Assembly: GCA_020635495.1 (NCBI GenBank)
Contig: JACJZQ010000005.1
Location: 124,001 to 188,000, forward strand
Direction: 5' to 3'
DNA: 64,000 nucleotides
Source of the DNA: Flavobacteriales bacterium
GTDB taxonomy: Bacteria > Bacteroidota > Bacteroidia > UBA10329
Made by a program: the position numbers and the translations under genes. Positions 18,369-25,573 of this stretch are shown piece by piece. Within the stretch, counting starts at the first letter, position 1. Each line of letters opens with the position of its first letter. The notes under the pieces were generated by a model that saw only the letters and a program-made list of their open reading frames with translations, was not told where the DNA came from and made no database searches.

Positions 18369-18741
18369 GTAATTTAATTTAATGGTTTTGAAACTGAAAT
18401 ATTGCTTAGACCAGTAATTATTAACGGCTTAACAGGCAAATTTCCGACCCCGATCATCTGAAATGATATTTCGGATTTTGAACGTATCGTATTCAGAAAA
18501 AGGTCTTTCATATCTAGTGCCGTTTCGCTATCTTTAAGATAACCTCAAAAATCGGTTGGGTAGACATGTAATATTAGAAATGTGAAAACCTGCTTTAGAC
18601 GTTTGATGTGTAATTATTGACCGATTTGTTGAAATAGGTTAGAGATGTAATCTCAAAAAGCAAGATTTAGAGGTGTAATAGATTGAAAATCAAATAAATA
18701 CAGATAAAATGACAAGGGTTGTAGTTGTTTTGAGGTGTATA
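18362..18741. repeat. Cluster of six TAGAnRTGTAAT-type motif copies in a 473-bp intergenic region
   Basis: Between the helical-repeat gene and the small T9SS gene lie six copies of a 12-base motif, all reading on the + strand: TAGACATGTAAT at 18362 and again at 18561 (identical), TTGATGTGTAAT at 18603, TAGAGATGTAAT at 18640, TAGAGGTGTAAT at 18668 and TTGAGGTGTATA at 18730. Five of them crowd into 181 bases directly upstream of the promoter at 18760-18791. Steps are 42, 37, 28 and 62 bases. They look like binding sites for one regulator; no coding frame fits the region. Confidence 0.6.
18711..18725 (+). repeat. Left arm of a 15-bp perfect inverted repeat around the small T9SS gene
   Basis: GACAAGGGTTGTAGT reads here and its exact reverse complement ACTACAACCCTTGTC lies at 19378-19392, on the far side of the small T9SS gene. 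A second, shorter pair nests inside: GAGGTGTA at 18732-18739 and TACACCTC at 19341-19348. No target-site duplication and no transposase are visible. Confidence 0.7.
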
Positions 18742-18759
18742 GAATGGTCAGATACGTTG

Positions 18760-18791
18760 TTTGACCATCGTTTACATCCGACCTAACTTTA
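18760..18791 (+). promoter_or_regulatory. Promoter of the small T9SS gene
   Basis: TTTG at 18760-18763, a 20-base spacer and TAACTTTA(G) at 18784-18791 match the Bacteroidota promoter pattern TTTG-N19/21-TAnnTTTG with one mismatch. Transcription would begin near 18798, giving a leader of about 44 bases. This excludes the longer reading frame that begins at 18761. Confidence 0.6.
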
Positions 18792-18841
18792 GGGTAGAGA
18801 ATGCAGCAAACAAGAAGTTGAACCATTTAATAACAAACATC

Positions 18842-19330
18842 ATGAACAACATTTACAAGAATTTCAAAGAAGGAGGACCAGTTAGAGGTCTGGCAAGAAT
18901 TTCAGCCATCCTTATCATGATAATGGTGTGGATTCTCATCGACAAAGGCAATATATATGGTCAGAGTATTTCAGATTCTGATGCCATTGCCAAGTCTGAA
19001 AAGTTAGACGTTACATCCAGTGCCTTGCTTAAGGCCGGTGGTGGAGACGGAGACATAACTGATGAAGGTTCTGACTCTGATGATGACAACTCTTTTGGGG
19101 TGTATCCGAATCCGGTGCAAGGAGATCTTGTTTTCGATTTCGAATTCACTGTAAGAACCGGAGCGCCTTATGAGGTTTTGGATGCACACGGAAAATTGGT
19201 TGATAAAGGAGTTATCAAGCCTGGAGTAACACATCATTCTGTGGACATGCGAGACCTAAGCACTGGACTCTACATTCTACGTGTAGAGCTAGGAGGAAAG
19301 CTGCATGTTAAGAGAGTGATAAAGCAATAA
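18842..19330 (+). CDS. Minimal T9SS cargo: signal peptide, short acidic linker, type A sorting domain
   Basis: A 162-residue exported protein. The start at 18842 (MNNIYKNFKEGG) is chosen because the longer open frame runs through the promoter. An extended charged n-region precedes a hydrophobic signal (ISAILIMIMVWILIDKG, cleavage near GQS at about 42). The mature passenger is only about 45 residues, ending in an acidic Gly/Asp/Ser stretch (GGGDGDITDEGSDSDDD), and is followed directly by a typical type A sorting domain: FGVYPNPVQGDL, VLDAHGKLVDKG, LSTGLYILRVELGGKLHVKR. Such a small passenger is unusual; it may be a surface peptide released or anchored by the T9SS. Upstream motif copies suggest tight regulation. 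Confidence 0.8.
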   Translation: MNNIYKNFKEGGPVRGLARISAILIMIMVWILIDKGNIYGQSISDSDAIAKSEKLDVTSSALLKAGGGDGDITDEGSDSDDDNSFGVYPNPVQGDLVFDFEFTVRTGAPYEVLDAHGKLVDKGVIKPGVTHHSVDMRDLSTGLYILRVELGGKLHVKRVIKQ

Positions 19331-19377
19331 CGAAATAGCGTACACCTCGTTCTTTGAAATACTGATAAGAAGAATTG

Positions 19378-19392
19378 ACTACAACCCTTGTC
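19378..19392 (-). repeat. Right arm of the 15-bp inverted repeat
   Basis: ACTACAACCCTTGTC is the exact reverse complement of 18711-18725. It lies in the 71-bp convergent spacer between the small T9SS gene and hldD. The nested TACACCTC is at 19341-19348. Confidence 0.7.
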
Positions 19393-19401
19393 GTCTTCCC
19401 A

Positions 19402-20367
19402 TCAGAAATAAGTACCGGTAAGCAGATACTGTTTTACGTAATCGCTTATCCCTTCTTCCAAGGTATGGAATGGCTTTGAGTAGCCTATTGACCGCAATTT
19501 GGTCATGTTGGCTTCTGTAAAGTACTGGTATTTGTCTCTGATGTCTTCTGGAGTATCTATGAAATCAATGTTCTCCGGTTTTTCCATTGCCATGAAGGTG
19601 GCCTTGGTAAGATCTAGGAACGTACAGGCTTTCCCAGAGCCCAGATTGTAAAGGCCACTGTCTTTGCGATGCTCCAAAAGATAGATGCATACATCAACAA
19701 CATCTTTCACGTAAACGAAGTCTCTTAGCTGCTCGCCATCCCGAAAATCTGAATTGTGCGAACGGAAGAGCTTCATGCCATCGGTCTGGGTAATCTGGTT
19801 GAACGCGTGAAAGACCACAGACGCCATTCTTCCTTTATGATATTCGTTGGGACCATAAACGTTGAAGAATTTCAACCCCGACCAGAAATATGGTTTGGTT
19901 ACCTGGTCTAAGGCCCAATTATCGAATTCGTTCTTCGACTCTCCGTAAGGGTTCAAAGGCTTGAGGTTTTTTATCACGGAATGATTGTCCTCAAACCCGA
20001 GTTCTCCTAACCCGTAGGTCGCAGCAGACGAAGCGTATATCAGCGGAAGTCCGAATTCAACACAGAGATTCCAAACTTTCTTAGAGTAATTGACATTCAG
20101 CTCTTGGAATACTTCGTGTTTGAATTCGGTGGTGTCTGTTCTTGCACCAAGGTGGAAGATGATCTGAACGAACCGATGGTTCGATTCGATCCAAGAAAAG
20201 AACTCTTTGCGGTCAACTTTTTGGCGAAGATTCTTGCCTTCGAGATTCTTGTTCTTGATAGGGTTGCTGAAATCATCAACAGCCACAAGGTCTAAATAGC
20301 CTGCCTTTTCAAGTCTGGAAAGAAGACAACTACCTATAAAACCCGCGGCACCGGTAACAACTATCAT
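19402..20367 (-). CDS. hldD: ADP-L-glycero-D-manno-heptose 6-epimerase
   Basis: Converts ADP-D-glycero- to ADP-L-glycero-D-manno-heptose for the LPS core. A 321-residue short-chain dehydrogenase-type epimerase: NAD(P)-binding TGAAGFIG (5-12), the HldD-type HLGARTDTTE segment, Ser/Ala-rich ASSAATYG, catalytic NPYGESK, and the substrate region FNVYGPNEYHKGRMASVV that separates HldD from GalE. The start overlaps the stop of the upstream lipoprotein gene by one base (TGATG), so they are coupled. The other heptose genes are not in the window. Confidence 0.92.
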   Translation of the reverse strand: MIVVTGAAGFIGSCLLSRLEKAGYLDLVAVDDFSNPIKNKNLEGKNLRQKVDRKEFFSWIESNHRFVQIIFHLGARTDTTEFKHEVFQELNVNYSKKVWNLCVEFGLPLIYASSAATYGLGELGFEDNHSVIKNLKPLNPYGESKNEFDNWALDQVTKPYFWSGLKFFNVYGPNEYHKGRMASVVFHAFNQITQTDGMKLFRSHNSDFRDGEQLRDFVYVKDVVDVCIYLLEHRKDSGLYNLGSGKACTFLDLTKATFMAMEKPENIDFIDTPEDIRDKYQYFTEANMTKLRSIGYSKPFHTLEEGISDYVKQYLLTGTYF

Positions 20368-20795
20368 CAGTTGAAGATCATTAGAACGTTGCCATCAAAA
20401 GTGGTGTTGTACTGATGTAGTCCAACATTTGCCGGTCCGTCAATGGGCGCTCCATCTACAAGTAAGAATTTGGAGTCGCAACATTCCTCATCATGTGCAG
20501 TAATGTCTGTATTGTCAACTTTAACCCGACAATTGTCATTTACCTGAAAAGTGCAGTGTCTGTCAAAGGCTCTGAATTCTTCAGGTGTGGCCCTGTAAAC
20601 AATGATGCCTCTTGAACCACCACCTATATATAACCATCCTCCAACTGCCAATAGTGGAGCAAACTCCGGATTGGATACCGTTAGCTGATAGTTTACTGGA
20701 ACATAAGGAATACCGCTTGGGTTGGTTCGTTCACAGGATCCGGAAATGAGAATTATACTCAGGCAGAGTATGCCGAATAGATGTCTTAGTTGCAT
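20367..20795 (-). CDS. Rieske-like lipoprotein, iron-sulfur ligands incomplete
   Basis: A 142-residue lipoprotein: signal peptide ending in ISGSC, lipid on Cys21. The mature domain has the Rieske layout (GGSRGIIVYR, then EFRAFDRHCTF, then CCDSKFLLVDG and GPANVGLHQY), as in arsenite-oxidase-type Rieske domains. The ligand pairs CxH and CxxH are not there: the first site reads HCTF and the second CCDSKF, with neither second His. It probably keeps the beta-sandwich but no Rieske cluster; two remaining Cys could pair or bind a metal. Role unknown. TAACTTCG four bases before the ATG looks like a -7 box, with TTTA 19 bases further up. Confidence 0.75.
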   Translation of the reverse strand: MQLRHLFGILCLSIILISGSCERTNPSGIPYVPVNYQLTVSNPEFAPLLAVGGWLYIGGGSRGIIVYRATPEEFRAFDRHCTFQVNDNCRVKVDNTDITAHDEECCDSKFLLVDGAPIDGPANVGLHQYNTTFDGNVLMIFN

Positions 20796-20940
20796 GCCAC
20801 GAAGTTACGGCTAACGGAACATCCATTAAATGGTATTATTGCGTTGAAGCCGCAAGAATTGCTTCAAGTGGTAGAATAGTCATGGAATGTGTCCGTTCTG
20901 GTACATTGGAAACAGAGGTTACATATCATATTCGCAAAAA

Positions 20941-21213
20941 ATGAAACTGATCAAACAACTCATATTCATTTTCTTCTTATCAGTAATTGCTGGAACGGCA
21001 AGTGCACAGAGTTCTGCAACCAAGGCCCAAAAAGCTGCGGATAAGAAGCAGGAACAATTGAAGAAAGAGGAAGAGGCTGCCCATAAACAGGGACTTAAAA
21101 GACATATGAAGCTTCAGGACAAGGAAACGCGGAAGAGGATGAAGCAAACAAATAAGAAGAACAAGAGAATGAACCGACCGAAGAAATGGTCGGCCAAAAA
21201 GAGAAAAGAATAA
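20941..21213 (+). CDS. Small exported Lys-rich protein
   Basis: A 90-residue protein with a clear signal peptide (MKLIKQLIFIFFLSVIAGTASAQ) and a highly basic, helical mature part (KEEEAAHKQGLKRHMKLQDK, then KRMKQTNKKNKRMNRPKKW). The family is common in Bacteroidota and unnamed. The frame is open 54 bases upstream, but ATG 20941 begins the signal peptide and is preferred. Its stop overlaps the next start (TAATG), so the two are coupled. A periplasmic nucleic-acid- or envelope-binding role is only a guess from charge. Confidence 0.75.
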   Translation: MKLIKQLIFIFFLSVIAGTASAQSSATKAQKAADKKQEQLKKEEEAAHKQGLKRHMKLQDKETRKRMKQTNKKNKRMNRPKKWSAKKRKE

Positions 21214-21689
21214 TGGACGATCTGGGAAACATAGTTTATGTGATCATAGCAATAGGCTGGTTCTTCTGGAACGCCTATAAAAAGTCGCAAGAGAAGCAGG
21301 CCAATGAGCAAAAGCAGCAGCGGTCTCAGCCAACAACCTCTCGTACCGATGAGTCAGCAGCTGATCCGTACAAAAGCCTGGAAGACATTATTCTAGAGCA
21401 GTTAGAAGGAAAGAGGGAGCCGAAGCCAGAACCTGTTGTTGCAAGGGAAACCCGCAGGTCAAACAAGGATAAATTCCTGAGTATGGACCTGGACCATTTT
21501 CATTTGCCGGATGATTATCAAATGTCAAAGGACGAGAGCAAAAGTCACCGGGTTCAGCGTCAGGTAGCGCAGTTGCAAAACATGGAAATGGAGCCTGAAG
21601 CATCAGTAATGAATGAGTTATTTCCTGAAGGTTTCGACCTAAGGAAAGCAGTAGTGTTAAATGCCATTTTGGAGAGGCCTTACAGATAG
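21213..21689 (+). CDS. Single-pass membrane protein with a charged cytosolic region, unknown
   Basis: A 158-residue protein started at ATG 21213, which overlaps the upstream stop by one base. One transmembrane helix lies at about residues 6-22 (IVYVIIAIGWFFWNAY), followed by a long, Gln/Glu/Lys-rich, probably disordered segment and a short conserved-looking C-terminus (MNELFPEGFDLRKAVVLNAILERPY). The final block resembles C-termini of other small Bacteroidota membrane proteins of unknown role. I do not recognise the function. Confidence 0.75.
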   Translation: MDDLGNIVYVIIAIGWFFWNAYKKSQEKQANEQKQQRSQPTTSRTDESAADPYKSLEDIILEQLEGKREPKPEPVVARETRRSNKDKFLSMDLDHFHLPDDYQMSKDESKSHRVQRQVAQLQNMEMEPEASVMNELFPEGFDLRKAVVLNAILERPYR

Positions 21690-21723
21690 GTGATTAACAC
21701 GCTTTAACAATTGTTTAACAAAT

Positions 21724-21755
21724 TTTGACACGCGAATTGATCTTTGCTACTTTAG
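21724..21755 (+). promoter_or_regulatory. Promoter of the receptor-cargo-PorV operon
   Basis: TTTG at 21724-21727, a 20-base spacer and TACTTTAG at 21748-21755, one mismatch from TAnnTTTG. Spacing equals that of the promoter at 18760. A small GC-rich hairpin (GCCGCG...) lies in the predicted leader, about 35 bases before the ATG. Confidence 0.6.
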
Positions 21756-21793
21756 CCGCGCTTTTTGCGGAGCATAACTGAAAAGTATTAGGT

Positions 21794-24700
21794 ATGATTA
21801 AAAGACTTCTACTACTTACTGTACTCATTGTCAGTGCAATAGGGATTTCAAAAGCCCAGGTGGGAACCGGTACATTGACCGGAACGGTAACTGATGAGTC
21901 CAACGGAGAACCCGTTCCATTTGCCAATATCGTGGTGATGCAGGCAGGCCAACAGGTTACTGGTGCTTCCACAGATTTTGATGGGAAGTACAAGATTCCG
22001 GCCTTGAAGCCGGCCAACGATTATGTGGTTAAAGCGTCCGTAGTTGGATTTACCGCCCAGGAAAAGCGAGGTGTTATCGTTAAGGCCAACCAGAACAACT
22101 TCGTTGACTTTAAAATGAGCGCTGGTGTTAAGCTGGATGAGGTTGTCGTTATCGACTATGAGGTTCCTTTGATTGAGAAGGATGGAGGTTCAACTACCAC
22201 AGTAACTGGTAAAGACATTGAGAAGATGCCAAGTAGGGGTGCTGCTGCGGCTGTTACCACTGCAGCTGGTGTACAGGATAACGATGGTTCAATCGGTAGT
22301 GTAAGAGGAACTAGAGATGGATCTACCTACACCTATATAGATGGTGTAAAGGTCCGTGGTTCAACAGCGCTTCCTCAATCTGCATACGAGCAGGTACAAG
22401 TATTGACAGGTGGTGTGCCAGCACAGTACGGTGATGCAACTGGTGGTATCATCTCTATTACAACGAGAGGTGCTGCCCGTAAAGTAAGCGGTAGTGTTGA
22501 GGTTGTATCTTCTGGAGGACTTAAGTACAACGACAACAATGACTATCTGTTTGATGCACAAGGTTATCATCTTGGTGCGGCCAGTTTAACTGGTCCATTG
22601 ATCAGCATCAAAGACAAGTCGGATCCTGAAGGAAAAGCGAAAAAGCCTATTGTCGGTTTCTTCTTGGCTGGTGAGGCGAACTGGATTCAGGATCCAAGAC
22701 CTTCTGCAATCGGTAATTATTATGTAAGTGATGATGTTCTAACTGATCTGGAGCAGAATCCTATCGTTCAATCTCCACAAGGTGCTTCTATTCTCCGTTC
22801 TGAATTGATTAGAAAGAGTGACCTTGAATGGACCGCACAACGCAAAAACACACGTAGAAGAGGTATAGTTGCGTCAGGAAACTTGGATTTCTATCTAACG
22901 CCTACAATCAGCTTAAAAGTTGGTGGGTCTGTTGATATCAACGATAGCAAGATCTACACCTATAACGGGTCAATGTTCAACTTCAAGAACAACGGTTTGC
23001 AGCAGCAGCAAACTTGGAGGGTTTTTGGTCGTTTCACACAACGATTCAATAACCAAATGGCCACTGATGAAGATGGTCAGCAAAGAAAAAAGTCTGCCGT
23101 TTCTAATGCATTCTACAGCATTCAGGCTGACTATGAGAGCTACACGGCCAAAACCATGAACGAAAAGCACAAGGATGATCTTTTCAAATATGGTTATGTA
23201 GGAAAGTTCACAACATACAGAGAACCTACTTATGCTCTGGGTATTGATGACAGCACTGGTTTGTTCGGATTCCTTCAAGGGCCTTACAACGATACATTGG
23301 TTGCATTCGAAGCTTCTGACATTAATCCAAACCTTTCCGCTTACACGCAGCAGTATTACAATCAGAATCCTGATGCAGACGGTAAGTACGAAAACCTTAC
23401 TCAGATTGAGCAGGATAGAGGAGCGCTTAGAAATGGTGATGTGCCAAGAAGTGTTTACAGCCTGTGGGATAATACTGGAACACAGTACAACAGTTACAGC
23501 ATCAATGAGCTTACACAGTTCAGGGTTATGGCAACAGGTTCATTCGACATCAAGAACCACTCAATTTCTCTTGGTTTTGAATATGAGCAGCGTAAAGATT
23601 CTTACGTAGGTTATGCGCCTAGAGGGCTTTGGACCATTACGCGTCAGTACGCAAATTCTCACTTGGCTCAGCAAGATCCAACTCCTCTCGTTCAATTTGA
23701 TGAGAATGGGGTGTTTACTGATACTATTAACTATAACCAGTTGTACACTCCAGACGAAGATTACCCGAACATTGGTAACGGACAGTACTACATAGATTAC
23801 AACATTCGTAAAGCGCTAGGATTGGATCCAGCTGGGACTGATTTCATCGATATTGATTCTTACGATCCAGAGTTCTTTGACATCAGCTGGTTCAGTGCAG
23901 ATGAGTTGTTGAACAACGGTAACAACTATGTGCTTTACTACGGTTTCGATCACACTGGAAAGAAAATCAAAGGAAGACCAACATTTGATGATTTCTTCAA
24001 TGATAGAGATGAGTTCGGTAACTACACTAGAAAGATCGGAGCATTCGAGCCTATCTACATTGCTGGATACATCCAAGACGAATTCACTTTCAAGGATCTC
24101 ATCTTCCGCGTTGGTGTAAGGGTTGATAGATATGATGCCAACCAGAAAGTACTTAAGGATAAGTTCTTGTTCCGCGAAGCAAGAACGGTTGCCGAAACAC
24201 CAACAATTGGAAACAATCCGCACAATGCTCCTTCTAACATCCCAAGTTCAGCTGTGGTCTACGTTAACTCACTAGACAACCCAACGGCTGCAGTAGGTTA
24301 TCGTGATGGAGATACTTGGTATGATGCAACGGGTACTGAGGTTACAGACCCATCTGTTTTGCAGACAGGAACTGGTATTGCACCGTACTTGTTTGATACA
24401 CCAGGTGTGAATCCGGTTACAGGAGAGCCAGAGCCTGTGACAACAGCCGGAGCCTTCAAGGATTACGAGCCTCAAGTGAACGTTATGCCACGTATTTCAT
24501 TCTCATTCCCAATTTCTGAGAATGCTTTGTTCTATGCTAACTACGATGTACTTACTCAGCGTCCGCTGAACGGAAACCGCTTGAATCTGATAGATTACTT
24601 GTTCATCGAGAACAACAACAACCTTATCAACAACCCTGATCTGAAGCCAGAAACAACGATTGAATACGCAGTTGGATTCAAGCAAAAGATCAGTAAGCGT

Positions 24701-25561
24701 TCTGCAATTGAGTTGAATGCGTTCTATCGTGAGATGCGAGATCAGATCACTACGGTTAGGATTTCTGAAGCATACCCAAGAAGCTACCTCACTTTCGATA
24801 ACCTGGATTTCGGTACTGTTAAGGGTCTTACTCTTACTTACGATCTTAGAAGAACCAAGAACATCCAACTTCGATTGGCTTATACACTTCAGTTTGCTGA
24901 TGGTACTGGTTCTAATTCAACAACAAGTTTGAATTTGGTCAATGCTGGCTTCCCAAACCTTCGTGTAATTCAGCCACTTGATTTTGATCAGAGACATAAC
25001 ATTGTTGTTAGCGCTGATTACAGATTTGGAGAAGGAAAGAATTACAACGGACCTAAGACCGTAACCAAAGGTGGTAAAACCATCAACTGGTTGCAGAACT
25101 TCGGTATCAACGCCATCATTCGTGCTGGTTCAGGTAACCCATTCTCTCGTCAGAGCAACATCCAGCCAACTGGTATCAACGATAACCTAGGAAGTGGTTT
25201 CCTTGATGGATCTATCAACGGATCTAACCGCCCATGGCAGTTCAGAGTTGATATGAGAGTTGATAAGGATTTCACCGTTAAGTGGACAAAAGGAAAAGAG
25301 GGCAAACCAGCTAAAACCTCATACCTGAATGTTTACTTGGATTTCCAGAACCTGATCGGAACTCAGAATGTTATCAGTGCTTACAGAGCAACAGGTAACC
25401 CTGACGATGATGGATATCTCTTGGCACAACAAAGCCAAGCCGCTATAGAATCTCAAACTGATGAACAATCATTCCGTGACCTGTACGCAGTTAAGGTAAA
25501 TCGCCCAACGAATTACTCCTTACCTAGAAGAATTCGGTTGGGTATAATGTTGAATTTCTGA
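21794..25561 (+). CDS. TonB-dependent receptor with N-terminal carboxypeptidase-regulatory-like domain
   Basis: A 1255-residue outer-membrane transporter. Signal peptide (1-22), then a carboxypeptidase-regulatory-like domain (about 25-110, GTVTDESNGEPVPFANIVVM and STDFDGKYKI), a linker (AGVKLDEVVVIDYEVPL), the plug domain from about 135 (KMPSRGAAAAVTTAAGVQ, SIGSVRGTRDG, YIDGVKVRGS, GGVPAQYGDATGGIISI), and a beta-barrel to the end (last residue Phe). The plug motif recurs in the DUF4139 protein at 46520-48703. It is the first gene of an apparent operon with a T9SS cargo (12 bases downstream) and a PorV/PorQ protein, unlike the SusCD arrangement. Substrate unknown. Confidence 0.93.
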   Translation: MIKRLLLLTVLIVSAIGISKAQVGTGTLTGTVTDESNGEPVPFANIVVMQAGQQVTGASTDFDGKYKIPALKPANDYVVKASVVGFTAQEKRGVIVKANQNNFVDFKMSAGVKLDEVVVIDYEVPLIEKDGGSTTTVTGKDIEKMPSRGAAAAVTTAAGVQDNDGSIGSVRGTRDGSTYTYIDGVKVRGSTALPQSAYEQVQVLTGGVPAQYGDATGGIISITTRGAARKVSGSVEVVSSGGLKYNDNNDYLFDAQGYHLGAASLTGPLISIKDKSDPEGKAKKPIVGFFLAGEANWIQDPRPSAIGNYYVSDDVLTDLEQNPIVQSPQGASILRSELIRKSDLEWTAQRKNTRRRGIVASGNLDFYLTPTISLKVGGSVDINDSKIYTYNGSMFNFKNNGLQQQQTWRVFGRFTQRFNNQMATDEDGQQRKKSAVSNAFYSIQADYESYTAKTMNEKHKDDLFKYGYVGKFTTYREPTYALGIDDSTGLFGFLQGPYNDTLVAFEASDINPNLSAYTQQYYNQNPDADGKYENLTQIEQDRGALRNGDVPRSVYSLWDNTGTQYNSYSINELTQFRVMATGSFDIKNHSISLGFEYEQRKDSYVGYAPRGLWTITRQYANSHLAQQDPTPLVQFDENGVFTDTINYNQLYTPDEDYPNIGNGQYYIDYNIRKALGLDPAGTDFIDIDSYDPEFFDISWFSADELLNNGNNYVLYYGFDHTGKKIKGRPTFDDFFNDRDEFGNYTRKIGAFEPIYIAGYIQDEFTFKDLIFRVGVRVDRYDANQKVLKDKFLFREARTVAETPTIGNNPHNAPSNIPSSAVVYVNSLDNPTAAVGYRDGDTWYDATGTEVTDPSVLQTGTGIAPYLFDTPGVNPVTGEPEPVTTAGAFKDYEPQVNVMPRISFSFPISENALFYANYDVLTQRPLNGNRLNLIDYLFIENNNNLINNPDLKPETTIEYAVGFKQKISKRSAIELNAFYREMRDQITTVRISEAYPRSYLTFDNLDFGTVKGLTLTYDLRRTKNIQLRLAYTLQFADGTGSNSTTSLNLVNAGFPNLRVIQPLDFDQRHNIVVSADYRFGEGKNYNGPKTVTKGGKTINWLQNFGINAIIRAGSGNPFSRQSNIQPTGINDNLGSGFLDGSINGSNRPWQFRVDMRVDKDFTVKWTKGKEGKPAKTSYLNVYLDFQNLIGTQNVISAYRATGNPDDDGYLLAQQSQAAIESQTDEQSFRDLYAVKVNRPTNYSLPRRIRLGIMLNF

Positions 25562-25573
25562 TAGAAAAAAGAA

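Noticed and set aside
18711..19392. A miniature transposable element carrying the small T9SS gene
   Set aside because: The 15-base arms are real, but no target-site duplication flanks them and no transposase is nearby; kept as an inverted repeat only.
18711..19392. 5'/3' untranslated-region panhandle of the small T9SS message
   Set aside because: The best promoter (18760-18791) lies downstream of the left arm, so that arm would not be transcribed.
20887..20940. Longer start for the Lys-rich small protein
   Set aside because: The upstream codons do not resemble a signal peptide, whereas ATG 20941 begins one.
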